A stretch of 64,000 nucleotides of DNA, from positions 41,052,066 through 41,116,065 of the forward strand of contig CM018043.1 in NCBI GenBank assembly GCA_008638375.1. Direction: 5' to 3'. The notes under the pieces are model-generated. The model made no database searches. It had not been told where the DNA came from and saw nothing but the letters and a program-made list of their open reading frames with translations. The stretch is from Nyssa sinensis. Its lineage: Eukaryota > Streptophyta > Magnoliopsida > Cornales > Nyssaceae. Positions 1 to 11,043 of this stretch are shown here, one piece after another. A program made the translations under genes and the position numbers. How positions within the stretch are numbered: the stretch's first letter is position 1; each line of letters opens with the position of its first letter.

Positions 1-49
1 TATGACTGACATTTTATATCTTACAATCATGGACAAATTGTCTTACACA

Positions 50-146
50 TTGACTGGTCATCTCATTGGTTACTTCATTGGTTACCTCACTGGTTATCTC
101 ATTGGTTATCTCACTGGTTATTTCATTGGTTATCTTCATTGGTTCT
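50..146 (+). repeat. 12-bp tandem repeat in a gypsy element leader
   Basis: About seven to eight copies of a 12-bp unit close to TCATTGGTTAYC lie head to tail just upstream of the gag start at 157. The unit is a multiple of three, so one frame stays open through the array and reads as alternating Ile/Thr-Gly-Tyr, but I see no sign that it is translated. It most likely belongs to the 5' untranslated leader of the gypsy element whose gag follows. Confidence 0.75.
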
Positions 147-156
147 ATTCACAGCC

Positions 157-570
157 ATGGTTAACACAAGGCAAGGTCCGTTACCTATGGATCGTTTAGA
201 ACAATTGGAAAGAATGATGCGGACTATCATTGAAAGTCTACCACAGATTCAGGCTAGTGCTAGCCAACCCGCACAGCCAGTACAACAGGAACAGCCTGTC
301 AACGCAGGCGACAATGTAGGAAACCGTCAAGGAAATGAGCGAGACGCTGCATACTTATATGAGCGGTTTCAGAAAATGAAACCCCCGACATTCGACGGTA
401 CGGGTGGGGCCACTATAGCTGAGGAGTGGTTATTAGAGATGAACAGGATCTTCAAAATCCTGATATGCACTGAAGTCCAAAAAGTGGCATACGCCACTTA
501 TATGCTCCAAGGGATGGCACATAAATGGTGGATGATAGAGGAAGATAAAGAGCCAAGCCCATCAGATCCA
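157..570 (+). pseudogene. Gag N-terminal fragment, Ty3/gypsy chromovirus-like element
   Basis: The reading frame starts MVNTRQG at 157 and runs through a Gln/Pro-rich stretch into a retrotransposon Gag core. The block with PPTFDG, then AEEWLLEMNRIF, then MAHKWW is the usual order of plant gypsy Gag (Retrotrans_gag-like) at the start of the capsid domain. The frame runs without a stop into LINE A sequence at about 540-570, so Gag is cut after roughly 135 residues by the LINE. No continuation of this gag is seen on the far side of LINE A, so the rest was lost or lies elsewhere. The MVNTRQG start resembles Tekay/Del-type chromoviruses. The lineage is an inference from this short piece. Confidence 0.7.
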
Positions 571-3248
571 ATGGCTTCTCTTGAAGCTTCCATTCACGAT
601 AAGAAAACAAGTTCAGATCCTATCCTACATGCTCCTTCTCTTCTTAGCTATCCCATTTCTGGTTTCTGTCCTGGTGCAAATGTGGACCGTATTGGTATCG
701 ATGAAGCCACCGTTAGAGCTCAAGTTGCAGAAAATGAACGTCAATGGCAGCAAGGACCATCTCATGATATCCTTGCTTCAGCCACTGGATTATCCAAGGT
801 TCCTGCTACCACTAAGTCGCCTGAAAATCCGTCTCCGGCTCTGTCCTGGGCTGATGGCGTAGAGCATGGGGATTTTATCCCTCAGGTTGCTCTTGATCTA
901 GAAAGGGAATATGGAGGCTTCTCAACTGATGTTTCTTTCCTGCATGAATCAATTCCAGTCATCTCCAATGGCTACCAGAAACCTGGTGTCCCTGGCAATG
1001 GTGGACGGCAGCCCCCACAAGAGACGCGTGTAGCTCACTCCTCACACAGTGAGCGTTGGAAAACTGCCCGTCCATTTTCCTCTATGTCCCATACTGCCAA
1101 CGTGTCACATTCGGAAGCAAGGAGAAATAATCCAACGGTTACAATTGATAGAGCCCCAACGGATGGAAACATCAAAGCTGATATGCCTACAGAAGTAGGT
1201 CCAAAAGGCGCTGACAGCAACCCCCATTCTAGTGCGGACAGTGTCCCCTATACTACTGAAAATAGTAGGCTGTCTCAGAGATTTTCTGTTCTCCAACAGA
1301 ACACGCAACTCCCTCCTTTACACACAAATGGCTCCACTAGTGCTGATACAAGCCAAGTCAACTCCACGTGTCACGTAGCTGCTGCATCTCTCCTCATGCG
1401 AGGTGATACTCTCGCCACAAATTCAGCTTTCAGACCTGCTATCCGATCCTTAGCTAGTGCTGCTGGCGTCCATTCAGTGGAGGTCTCGATCGGTGCTGGG
1501 GACCCCATTACCCTGCCTGCTTCAACAGAATGCACTAGGGAGACCCACTTGATTTCCAATGGGCTTGAGCTACCGTCCACTTTAGGCATTAGAGATATCC
1601 CAAATGCATCTCCTGATGTAGTTAGCCTCGTTGCCAACCAGATTGGTGGTTCCCCACAGGGCTCGTTAGCTCTTAACCATAGCTCTATTTCCCCTTTTCA
1701 CCCCCAAACACCAGTTCAATCCCAATCACCTGTTCATCAGACTGTTTTTGTCTCTCATGAGAAATTATCCCAGCCCCTTCCGCACCAGTCTTGCACTTCA
1801 CAGCCAGGCCCCGTATGGTCCTCCCTTTCCAACCTCAAGCCCCTGCTAAAAAATTCATTTTGGAATACCAGCAGCCCCAAATTGAAGGGAATCGAATCAC
1901 GGTTGAACCTCCCCAAGAGGTCATTCGTGCAGGAGTTCAAAGCTGGGAAAATACATTAGTGGGTTACTTTCTCGATCGGAAAATGCCATACCTATGGGTC
2001 AAAAGGGTTGCTGAAAAATTATGGAGTAAAGATGGTCTATATGAAGTTCTAACTAATGGCAATGGGTTTTTCTTCTTTAAATTTGACTCATTGCAGGCTA
2101 TCACTAACATTCTTGAAGGTGGCCTTTGGCATTTTTCTGGGCGACATATCATTCTTCAAAGATGGAAGCCTGGTATGGCTTTATCTAAACAAGATGTGGC
2201 TAAAATTCCTGTCTGGGTTAAGTTTTTCAATGTCCCTTATGAACTTTGGACAGCCCAAGGACTAAGCTATGTTGCTAGCGCCATTGGTAAACCACTATAT
2301 GCAGATTCCCATACTGAAGCTCAATCCCGAATTAGCTATGCCAGGATATGTGTTGAGGTCGATGCTACCACTGATCTTCCTGATTATTTTGATATCAAAA
2401 TTCCTGATCAATCCAAAGTGGAAATTCAAGTTGAATACCAGTGGCTTCCAGCCATGTGTACCCACTGTCATACCTTTGGCCATCGGCTTGCAAAATGCCC
2501 GTCTATGAAAATTGCCGAAGGACAGCCCACTCAACCCTCTTCCCATGATGCTCACACCAAGAACAAAAGTGAATGGAGAGTGGTCACACGCAAGGGGAAG
2601 GCCATTCAAATTGACAATTCTCTTATCTCTAATAGAACCTCCGCTGCTGCCATTCAACCTGCAAGTCTCACTCAGGATATTGAGCGGCCAACCAATTATG
2701 ATATCCAGGTGCTTAAAACAATGGAAGTCGGTGCCTCTAGCAATGCTACTCTCCTTGATAACTCAGATAGCATCTCGGCCTATGCCTCTCAGCCTGAATT
2801 CTCCACCAAGATTAAAGATCAACAAGAATCTCCTTATACAACACAGCCCATCAATCCAATGGAGATAGGAACCACCAGTAGTGATCCTCTTCTTGATTGC
2901 CCAGCTATACTGCCACGTGAATCTTATCAGCACCCATCTGGTCATGTTACGTCCATGCCTTCTAATCAGCCTCCTCGCCACAATGCAGGTGCTGAGTGTC
3001 CGTTGTCCCCAAATATAGCTAACTCTAGCAAGTCTCTTCCAGACAATGATAGTCCAACCGCAGCTCTCTATTCTGATTCAACAGCTTCTCCTGAATCTAA
3101 TTCTTTAGCGGACAGAATCACCAAAGTTGATGAGGTTAACACTGGAAGTAATTACACTCGAAATCAGCTCAAGAAGCAAAGACGGCAGAGAAGACTTTTA
3201 AGGAAAAAAGGGACACCAGATCCCAACCCCCTCTCCTATTCTCCATGA
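571..3248 (+). pseudogene. LINE A ORF1 (Gag-like, DUF4283 + CCHC knuckle), frameshifted
   Basis: ORF1 proteins of plant L1 elements bind the element RNA. The N-terminal 400 or so residues are low-complexity Ser/Pro/Thr-rich. The conserved part begins around 1850 and holds a DUF4283-like domain (VGYFLDRKMPYLWVK through VEVDATTDLPD). It is followed by the knuckle CTHCHTFGHRLAKC (CX2CX4HX4C) near 2457-2500 and a basic C-terminus ending in a Lys/Arg-rich run. The first part reads in one frame to a stop at 1959; from about 1829 the homology continues in another frame. Alignment with LINE B suggests loss of one T in a T run near 1827-1829. The ATG at 571 matches the second Met of the LINE B ORF1. 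The stop TGA overlaps the ORF2 ATG. Confidence 0.88.
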
Positions 3249-6200
3249 ATTTTGCATGTTGGAATATTCAGGGATTGAACAGCCCCTCAAAGCAGCATGA
3301 AATCCGATCCTTTGTTTGTGATTATTCCCTTAGCTTCATTGGTATTGTTGAGACTAAAGTTAAGGCCAGTTCTAAAGATCCTATTTCTAACTCTCTCATT
3401 CCTGGATGGTCTTTTTTATATAACTATACCCATGCTCCCTCTGGGAGGATTTGGATAGGATGGAATAATTCTATTTTGCAGATTCACTCTTCCTGTGCCA
3501 ATGCCCAAGTCATTCACTGCAATGCTACAGTTAGAGCCACTAATTCTCCCATTGCCATTTCTGTAATTTATGGGTCTAACTCTCCAATTCATCGGAATGA
3601 CTTATGGAGCAATATTTTTCTCCAGGCCTCCATTTCTAAGGATGTCCCATGGTTGCTGCTTGGCAATTTCAATGCAATTCGATTCCCTCATGAAAGGAAA
3701 GGTGGCAGCTCAGATTGGACTCCTGTTATGGATGATTGCAACAAATGTTTCTTGAACTCTGAGTTAGAGGACTTGCGGTTTACTGGGCAATTTTTCACCT
3801 GGTGCAATGGCCAAGCAGCCCCCCATACCATTCAAAGGAAGCTTGATAGAGCCCTAGTTAATCAAGAATGGCTCTCTTCTTTTCCTTCTGTGGAGGCTGA
3901 ATTCCTCCCCCCTGGATTATCTGATCACTCCCCAGTTATAGTTAGATCCGGTATTCCTCTGAAAAAAGGCAAGTGCCCTTTTAAATTCTTCAATTTTTGG
4001 GCTGATGGTGATGATTTTCTTCCCACCATTGAACGGGCATGGAACTCTGCTATTCAGGGCACAGCTATGTTCATCTGCTGCCAGAAACTAAAGAAAGTTA
4101 AGTTTGCCCTTAAGGATTTCAACCAAAAGAAATTCAAGAACATCTCCTTAAGAGCCCAAGAAGCTTGCTCTAAGCTTCATGACATCCAAATTCTTCTCGA
4201 GCAGAATCCAGGGTCTAGTGGGCTCATCCAGGAGGAAAAAGAAACTCGCCACCTTTATTATTCTATCCTCTCCAGTGAGGAGAGCCTTGCCAAGCAAAAA
4301 TCTCGTGTTCAATGGCTTTCTGAGGGTGATCAAAACACTTCCTTCTTCTTCAAATCAGTGAATAGTAGAAGAAATCGTAATAAGATTGTCAGCCTACTTG
4401 ATGCTTCTGGTAATCGAATTGAGGACACTAAGGAGATCAAGAATACCATTGTCAACTATTATCATGATCTCCTCGGCAATGCGAGTACTATACCCTACCC
4501 TGGGAAGCAAGCTCTTGCTGGATTTATTTCAAAGCGCCTGCCTAATGACTCCCTCTCCGCCCTCCAATGTCCAGTCTCTGAAACTGAAATCCAAGAAGCT
4601 CTATTCAGTCTCCACCCTAATAAAGCTCCAGGCCCGGATGGTTTCAATGGTTTTTTCTTTCAAAAAACTTGGAGTATTGTTAAGACCGAGGTCATCGCTG
4701 CTATTTCTGAATTTTTCTCTTCCAGATCCATTCTTAAAGAGATCAATTCCACCGCCATTGCCCTTATTCCCAAGGTTCCTAATCCCTCATCCCTCCATGC
4801 CTATCGGCCGATATCCTGTTGTAACACTCTCTACAAGGCCATCTCCAAAATTCTTGCCAACCGGCTCAAGAGTGTTCTCCCTAGTCTTATTGACCCGGCT
4901 CAGTCCGCTTTTATTCATGGGAGGAAGATTAGTGACAATATCCTTCTTGCTCAAGAACTCATGCACAATTACCACAAGAATTCAGGCTCTCCGCGTTGTA
5001 CTATGAAAGTTGATCTTAAGAAGGCCTTTGATTCGGTGCGCTGGGAGTTTCTTATTGATACTATGAGCATCATGGGTTTTCCCCAGGTTTTTATTGATTG
5101 GATTCAATGCTGCATCTCTACGGCCCGTTACTCAGTTGCTATTAATGGTGAGCTTGAAGGTTTCTTCCATGGAGCCAAAGGGTTAAGACAGGGTGACCCT
5201 CTATCCCCCTACCTTTTTGTGCTTGCCATGGATGTGCTCTCTTTAATTCTTCACCAGAAATCAGCTGTTCCTCAATTCAAGTATCATTGGCGATGCCATA
5301 AAACCAAGCTTACTCATCTCTGCTTTGCTGATGATATTATGCTCTTCTGTCATGGTGATCTCCTTTCAGCTTCTATTCTCAAGGACGGACTTGACACATT
5401 TGCTACATTTTCTGGCCTCCTCAACAATGCCTCCAAAAGCAACATCTTCCTATCGGGAGTGGATTGCACCCTCAGGCATGGTATCATGGAGCATATGGGT
5501 TTCCCTGAAGGATCCCTCCCTATCCATTACCTTGGTGTCCCTCTGATTTCCACCAAGCTGAAAGCCCAGGATTGCAAATCATTGGTTCAGTGTATCATTG
5601 GGAAAATCTCCCATTGGGCTACCAAATCCCTCTCTTATGCTGGACGACTCCAACTTATCAAATCAGTGCTGTTAGCATTCAAGTTTACTGGTCCTCCCAT
5701 TTCATTCTTCCCAAGAAAGTGGTTAACCAAATTGAGCAAGCAATGAGGTCGTTCCTTTGGAGTGGTAATCACCTCATCTCTTCCAGTTCGAAAGTTGCAT
5801 GGGATGATATAACATGTCCCAGAAATGAAGGGGGTCTTGGAATTAAGAAACTCTCTGATTGGAATAAAGCTGCTTTGGGGAAGCTTATATGGGCCATGTT
5901 CCAAAATCCCTCTCACTCCCCTTGGGTTACTTGGATTCGTAGTAATTTGCTGAAAGGCAAGAACTTCTGGGAAGTCAAGTGTCCCCAATCTTGCTCTTGG
6001 ACTTGGAGGAAAATGCTTCAGTTCCGATCTTTGTTCAAATCTAGCATCAAAATGTCTATTGGTAATGGCCTCTTTGCCTCTCTTTGGTTTGATTACTGGC
6101 TCCCCAATGGTTCCATTATTGACAATATGGGGGATAGAGTTATCTATGATTCGGGTCTGGGGAGACAGGCTAAAGTTAGCTCCATCATCTTGGATCACCA

Positions 6201-6878
6201 TTGGAACTGGCCCATAGCTAACTCTCCTCATTTACTTGAACTCAAGAATGGTATGCCCTCCAACCTTCATCCATTTGGTTACACTCCCCCGATGAGGACT
6301 TCTCCATCACCTCAGCTTGGGATCTTCTACGCTGCCGTAAACCCCTGGTCCATTGGTGGAAGCTTGTCTGGCACCCTAAAGCATTACCTAGGGCTGGGTT
6401 TATTCTTTGGATGGCCATCCGGATTAGCCTTAATACCAAGGACCGTCTCTTCTTCTCCCAGCTTGGCATTGATTCCAAATGTCTTCTTTGTATGCGCGAG
6501 GCAGAGAGCCACAATCACTTGTTCTTCTCTTGCTCCTTCTCGTCCATCATATGGTCTCATTTGCTATCTTTATGTGGGCTCCAATGCCCCTCAGGTGACT
6601 GGCAGCAGATTGTTCTTTGGGCTAGCAATACCTTTAAGGGCAAGGCATTCTCTTCTACTCTAGGCAAGCTTACTCTCGCATGCACAGTATATACCATTTG
6701 GAGAGAACGGAATAGTAGATTGTTCACCACTTTAAAAAAACCTCCCCAGGCTATCATTGCTCAAGCTCAGGATATGATCCGTGGCAAGCTTGCTACCTCA
6801 AAAGGGATCGCAAACACTGTCTCCAGCAGACTTCTTCAAAGCAATTGGTCTCTCCCTACTACCATTTTTAATATGTAA
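3245..6878 (+). pseudogene. LINE A ORF2 (endonuclease + reverse transcriptase), two frameshifts
   Basis: ORF2 nicks target DNA and copies the LINE RNA there. The domains in order are an APE-type endonuclease (start MNFACWNI, VETKV, SDHSP), RT with the palm motif FADD at 5324-5335 and GLRQGDPLSP upstream, and a C-terminal zf-RVT-like block (KCLLCMREAESHNHLFF). No RNase H domain is seen after it. The endonuclease motif normally GDFN reads GNFN (AAT at 3665-3667), which changes an active-site Asp to Asn. The frame is lost near 5669, where one T of a run is missing. It is lost again near 6272, where comparison with other copies suggests about 25 nt deleted. The three open segments are 3245-5746, then to about 6270, then to 6878. 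Confidence 0.9.
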
Positions 6879-6901
6879 TGCTCTTAGTGTTGTATGTCTT
6901 T

Positions 6902-7028
6902 GAGGGTATGGCCTCTTGCACTTGTATTTCTTTGGTTTAGTTCTTGTTGCTTTGGGGTGGGAGTTCTTCTGCCTGTAGTAGTCCTTCCCTCCCTTAGCTT
7001 GTTCGAGGGTATGCCCTCTTGATTTTGT
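6902..7028 (+). other. Twin hairpins in LINE A 3' UTR
   Basis: Two copies of a short inverted repeat lie in the 3' UTR: GAGGGTATGGCCTC at 6902-6915 (imperfect) and GAGGGTATGCCCTC at 7015-7028 (a five-base stem with a TATG loop). A TTCTTCTGCCTGTAGTAG block lies between them. LINE B has the same pair at 52807-52820 and 52915-52928, and LINE C keeps at least the last one on the minus strand at 22106-22119. Conservation in three copies points to a functional RNA element. Recognition by the element's own RT is my inference. Confidence 0.7.
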
Positions 7029-7077
7029 ACCATTTTCTCTCTTCTTTTATAAATTTATTTACTTACCAAAAAAAATT

Positions 7078-7119
7078 AGTAAATTAATTATTAATTATAC
7101 AGGGTCGAGGTGTTACAAG
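7078..7119 (-). other. Fragment of a gypsy LTR terminus
   Basis: The sequence directly after the LINE A tail ends in GGGTCGAGGTGTTACA. It closely resembles the plus-strand right end of solo LTR I (GGGTCGAGGTATTACA at 29846-29861), preceded by a similar AT-rich stretch. It may be the first 40 or so bases of a chromovirus-type LTR in minus orientation, left between LINE A and LINE D. The fragment is too short to be certain. Confidence 0.4.
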
Positions 7120-8148
7120 AGTGGAGGAACTCAGATCTCAAGGCTGGATACCACTCCTATGTTGGATTCATCGGATATTGAGAGGCAATTGGTGGATTCC
7201 CTAGAATTGCTTAGAAAGAAAAACCAAGGTAGTCGCAGCAATAAGGGGAAGAAGCATCAGAAGGGATCAGGACATGGCTTTGGGAATAATTCAAAATTCC
7301 CCCGGTTTAAATGATCAATTTAGCTTGCTAGAACATTAGGGGAGTGAATCTCCCCTTGAAACAATCAGAAATAAAGCATCTCGTTCGAGCTCATGCTATC
7401 TCGTCTCTTGGGTTGGTGGAAACAAAGTCGCTTGGGATGATATTACTTGTCCTAAAATTGAAGGAGGGCTTGGGATAAAGAAGCTCTTTGATTGGCATAA
7501 AGCAGCTCTGGGGAAGCTTATATGGGCAATGTTTCAAAACCCCACTAATTCTCCTTTGGTTCTCTGGATTCACAGCAATATCCTCAAAGGTAAAAGCTTC
7601 TGGGAGGTCAAATGTCCCCAATCTTGCTCATGGGCTTAGAGGAAAATGCTCAGATTTAGACCCTTGTTTATGCCGTACATCAGAATTTCTATTGGGAATG
7701 GACTCTTTGCTTCTCTTTGGTTTGATTATTGGCTCCCCAATGGTTCCATATATGACAACATAGGAGAAAGGATTATCTATGATTCAGGTCTTGGGAGATA
7801 TGCTAAAGTTAGTTCTATCATTCTTGATCATCATTAGAATTGGCCTACTGCTAACTCTCCTCATCTGTTTGAGCTTAAACATGGCAAGCCTACAAACCTT
7901 CTTCCTTTCCCCCACCAGGAAGACAAGGTGATTTGGCTCCCCTCTTCTAATGGGGATTTCTCCATCAGTTCAGCTTGGGATACCCTAAGGAGCCATAATC
8001 CCCAGGTCCACTGGTGGAAGCTTGTTTGGCATCCAAAAGCTATTCCCCGTGTTGGATTTATTCTATGGTTGGCCATCCATTAGAGTCTAAGTACCAAGGA
8101 TCGCCTCTTCTATTCAAAGCCTGGCCATGATCCTAGATGCCTTCGTTG
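7120..8148 (+). pseudogene. LINE D: internally deleted LINE (ORF1 tail + ORF2 ends)
   Basis: A second L1-type LINE survives as three joined pieces. Positions about 7123-7315 encode the basic C-terminus of an ORF1. ORF2 begins at 7312 with an ATG overlapping the ORF1 stop (ATGA) and gives the endonuclease N-terminus down to VETK near 7428, with one in-frame stop. Sequence then jumps straight to the C-terminal third of ORF2 (VAWDDITCP) and continues through WFDYWLPN and TKDRLF to about 8148, with several stops. Everything from the endonuclease core through RT is missing. It is followed directly by LINE E sequence. Confidence 0.85.
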
Positions 8149-8521
8149 TTTTGGCTAATGATAGGTGAATGGTGGATTTTAGTCATTCAGAGGTGGAGTT
8201 CTTGCCTTCTGGTGTGTCAGATTACAGTCCTATGATTGTTCGGACCGGAGTTGATGTTAAATTTCAAGGGAGGCCTGTTTAAGTTCTTTAACTTCTGTTT
8301 GGAATGTGAAGCCTTTGAACCGGTTGTCCGCAAAGCTTGAGTTAGGATGTTGGAGGATCTACTATGTTCATTTTGAGTAGGAAGCTTAAAGTAGTGAAAA
8401 AAGAATTGAAGCTTTTAAACCAAGCTAGAGGGCGGATTTCTACCAACTCTGTTGAGGAAGCTCGGTAGGATCTATTTGCCATTCAACATTCCTTAAACTC
8501 TAGCCCTCTTGATATTGATTT
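8149..8521 (+). pseudogene. LINE E ORF2 fragment, left part (endonuclease end to RT linker)
   Basis: Conceptual translation gives the end of a LINE endonuclease (VEFLPSGVSDYSPMIVR, equivalent to the SDHSP region of LINE A). It then gives the linker with KFFNF and KLKVVKKELKLLNQARG, broken by stops and frameshifts. It is less like LINE A and LINE B than they are like each other, so it is a different subfamily. The frame is interrupted at 8521 by the Tat element and resumes at 19282. Bases 8517-8521 (GATTT) form one copy of the target-site duplication. Confidence 0.8.
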
Positions 8522-9245
8522 TGATATACCACTATGTGACACACCAACCACTGCATGACACGTGTGACTGCAAGATCGGCTCGCGACCAATAATACAGCT
8601 CATGCTCGGCCATATAACTTATGCTCAGTCGCTTAGTTCGTGTTCGGCCTTATAATCTGTGCTCGGTCATTCAGTATATGCTCGGTCATCCGGTTCATGC
8701 TCGGTCACATGACTTATGTTCGGTCATTCAGTTCATGATCGGTCGTATACCTCATCCTCGGTCAATCAAAGGCATTACCCATATAAACCGAGCTCATAGT
8801 ATCAAAGCAAGACAGCTCTCCTACAAATCTAAATATATGCATACGCAAGCCTGCAATACAGCAAATCAATAGTCAGATCTTATCACCGCCTCCATAGGCT
8901 CCAAGCAGGGAATAAGGAAGCTGTTTCCAACAAGGAAACTGCCACACTGAGTTGCCATATTCAACAAGGTAACTGATATCTCCGAAAATCCGATCCCTAT
9001 ATTCATGGCTCCAAATCCTAATCAACTTAGGAGAGACATTGCCTATAAATTCAACCCTAAAGGTACGCTTTACGTTCATGCTCATTGTTTTGGCTTTTAT
9101 TATAAGTCTTTCAATTCAGTTTATTGACTTAAGCATCGGAGCGGCTACCGCCGGAGCCAACCCGGTGGTCCTCTGATCTTTCGTCTCGAAGTGTTTCGCA
9201 GGGAGCCGAGCTTGGATCTCACGTGGGCCAAAAGGTGCAGCATCA
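8522..9245 (+). repeat. 5' LTR of the Tat element
   Basis: The LTR begins TGATATACCACTATG and ends GGTGCAGCATCA. It is repeated at 18558-19281 with the same length and no indels. A central part repeats short CTCGGTCAT/TTCATG-like phrases (about 8600-8770). Confidence 0.96.
9044..9050 (+). promoter_or_regulatory. Candidate TATA box in the 5' LTR
   Basis: TATAAAT lies in CCTATAAATTCAACCC, about 200 bp before the LTR end and about 275 bp before the first gag ATG. This is a plausible position for the start of the genomic RNA near 9075. The call rests on sequence match only. Confidence 0.5.
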
Positions 9246-9248
9246 GTT

Positions 9249-9266
9249 TGGCGCCATCTATGGGAA
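9249..9266 (+). other. Primer binding site of the Tat element
   Basis: TGGCGCCATCTATGGGAA starts three bases after the LTR end. TGGCGCC matches the complement of a tRNA 3' end, as in other Tat and Athila elements. I cannot fix the tRNA species from memory. Confidence 0.75.
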
Positions 9267-9324
9267 CGACAATCACCAAGTGCTCTACTCAATCTAAGCT
9301 CATCTTCCGTTTGTCAAAAGGATC

Positions 9325-10949
9325 ATGGCTCCCAACTTACGACCCAGGAAGAATACTCAAAACCCTCATCCTCAACCAATTGCCGGACGAGGAAGAGGGA
9401 GAGTGAATAATCCCGTACAACAAGAGCTAATCAAAATTAGGCGGCAGAACCAGTTGCTACGGGAACAACTTTTGACTATGTCCAGGACCCTGGGAATGTT
9501 TACCCAGAATCATGAAGCCAACCTCCAAAATCCACCCGTTGCCACAAACACTCAGGAGGAGCAGCCTCCTGCGGCTGCCGGTATTCATGAAGATCCCCAG
9601 TCGTCGACAGCAGCCGGCCGAGGAGTTCCCGCCTTTGTCCCGGAGGTCCATTATCGAAGCACTACCCGAATCCCCATCCCTGGGGCCTCGGGAGTAAACC
9701 ACGCTCCACAAAGGTCACCTCCTCGAGTGGTTCCTGCACCACCAGTACAAGAGAATCAGAACAACCCCCCAGTAATGGGCCAGGATCAGCCTACTCAAGT
9801 AGGCCCTGAGGTCACGAGACCTACCTCACACCAGCCCGTCTTGCCAAGGGGTCAGTAAGAGCTGAAGAAGTTGCCGAATCAATGGACCGCACTGCCAATA
9901 TAAGAGGGGCCCAATATCCGGAACAGGACGAGCTGGCCAGATTGCTCGGGAGGTCAGCCACCCCGTTCACTAATGCTATCATGGCTGAGGAGAGACCCAA
10001 GAAATTTATCGTCCCCAAGTTCACCCTTTATGATGGAACTGGGGACTCGGGGGACCACCTCTCTCACTACCAGCACACCATGGCTTTACACGGTACTTCT
10101 GATGCTTTCCTATGCCGAACGTTCGTGACCAGCCTCAATGGTACTGCCCTGAAGTGGTTCCACCACCTCCCCCCGAACTTAGTGTCTAGCTTCTATGAGC
10201 TTGGCAGAAGATTCATGGACAGATTCATGACTAGCAGGAGGCTGAGAAAAGGTCCAGAATTCCTGCTAAACATAAAGCAAACAAGGGAAGAATCACTCAG
10301 GGGGTACATAGCACGTTTCAACGCCGAGCTCACGGAGGTGACAGACTGCAGTTCCGGCTTCCTGGTGGCTACTCTGGCCGCTGGTCTTGCACAAGGAGGC
10401 TTTAGAGACTCCCTGACCAAAAATCCCCCCGCGGATATGGCGGCACTCATGGACCGTGCAAGAAAGTACATCAACTTGGAGGAGGCCAAAGACACCTCTA
10501 GAAAAGTCAAGGAACAAGCTCAGAAGGACGACCAGAAGAAAGATGGTCAGAAGAAGGACGACCAAAGGAAGGACACCAGCTCGGCCAGGAAGAGAGTCAG
10601 GAGCCCAGAAAAAAGGGGGGCCCCCAGAAACTCCTACAATTCCGGGCTGAGAGAATTCAACCACTTTACTCCTCTGAACGCCTCTCCATATAACATACTG
10701 AAGCAAGTAAAATCTCGGGAAAATCTAAGGTGGCCAGAACCTTTGAAAGGAGACCCCAGCTACCGAGATCAAACCAAATACTGCGATTTTCACAAGGACC
10801 GAGGACACACAACCAATACCTGCAAAGCTCTCAAACATGAGATTGAGCAGCTAATAAGGAGAGGACGGTTACAGGAGTTCGTCAAGCAGGACGGAGGGCA
10901 AAACCCCCGTGACAAACGACCCCAACAGAGAAAGGCCGACCAGAGGTAA
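9325..10949 (+). pseudogene. Gag polyprotein of the Tat element, one frameshift
   Basis: The first frame opens MAPNLRPRKN at 9325, has a short coiled-coil-like stretch (RRQNQLLREQLL) and a Pro/Gln-rich linker, and stops at 9858. The capsid part continues in another frame with no stop from about 9840. It holds the Retrotrans_gag core (KFTLYDGTGDSGDHLSHYQHTM, then TALKWFHHLPP, then RRFMDRF), a Lys/Asp-rich run and a C/H motif (CDFHKDRGHTTNTC). It ends DQR-stop at 10949. A one-base indel between about 9810 and 9858 explains the break; two separate ORFs is the alternative. Protease follows in yet another frame. Confidence 0.85.
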
Positions 10950-11043
10950 GAACAGAAAGAGGGCAGGAACGAGCCCCCACGACAGAACAACCAGGTATCT
11001 TTGTCCTACACGCAGATTCCCCTGCAACAGGCACCTCTAACAG
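10946..11043 (+). other. Possible frame-joining intron between gag and protease
   Basis: The gag stop TAA overlaps a consensus 5' splice site (CAGAG|GTAAG at 10946). An acceptor at 11043 (CTCTAACAG|GTC) lies 98 bp on, and splicing would carry gag into the protease frame without a stop. Splicing of gag-pol RNA is known for Ogre, a relative. However, the segment itself is open in the protease frame, so a simple frameshift is equally possible. Confidence 0.35.

Larger units (their letters stand above)
571..7077 (+). mobile_element. LINE A: L1-type non-LTR retrotransposon, near full length
   Basis: The order is ORF1 (Gag-like with CCHC knuckle), ORF2 (APE endonuclease, reverse transcriptase, C-terminal zinc-binding region), a 3' UTR with two hairpins, and a short A tail near 7070-7077. 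Comparison with LINE B in this window shows the ORF1 start is kept but most of the 5' UTR is missing, so it is slightly 5'-truncated. It sits in a gypsy gag, and the exact 5' junction (about 540-570) is blurred. I could not find a convincing target-site duplication. ORF1 has one frameshift and ORF2 two, so the copy is dead. Confidence 0.9.

Noticed and set aside
571..7077. Target-site duplication for LINE A
   Set aside because: I compared 30-40 bases on each side and found no convincing match. The gag host does not resume after the LINE, so a later rearrangement is likely.
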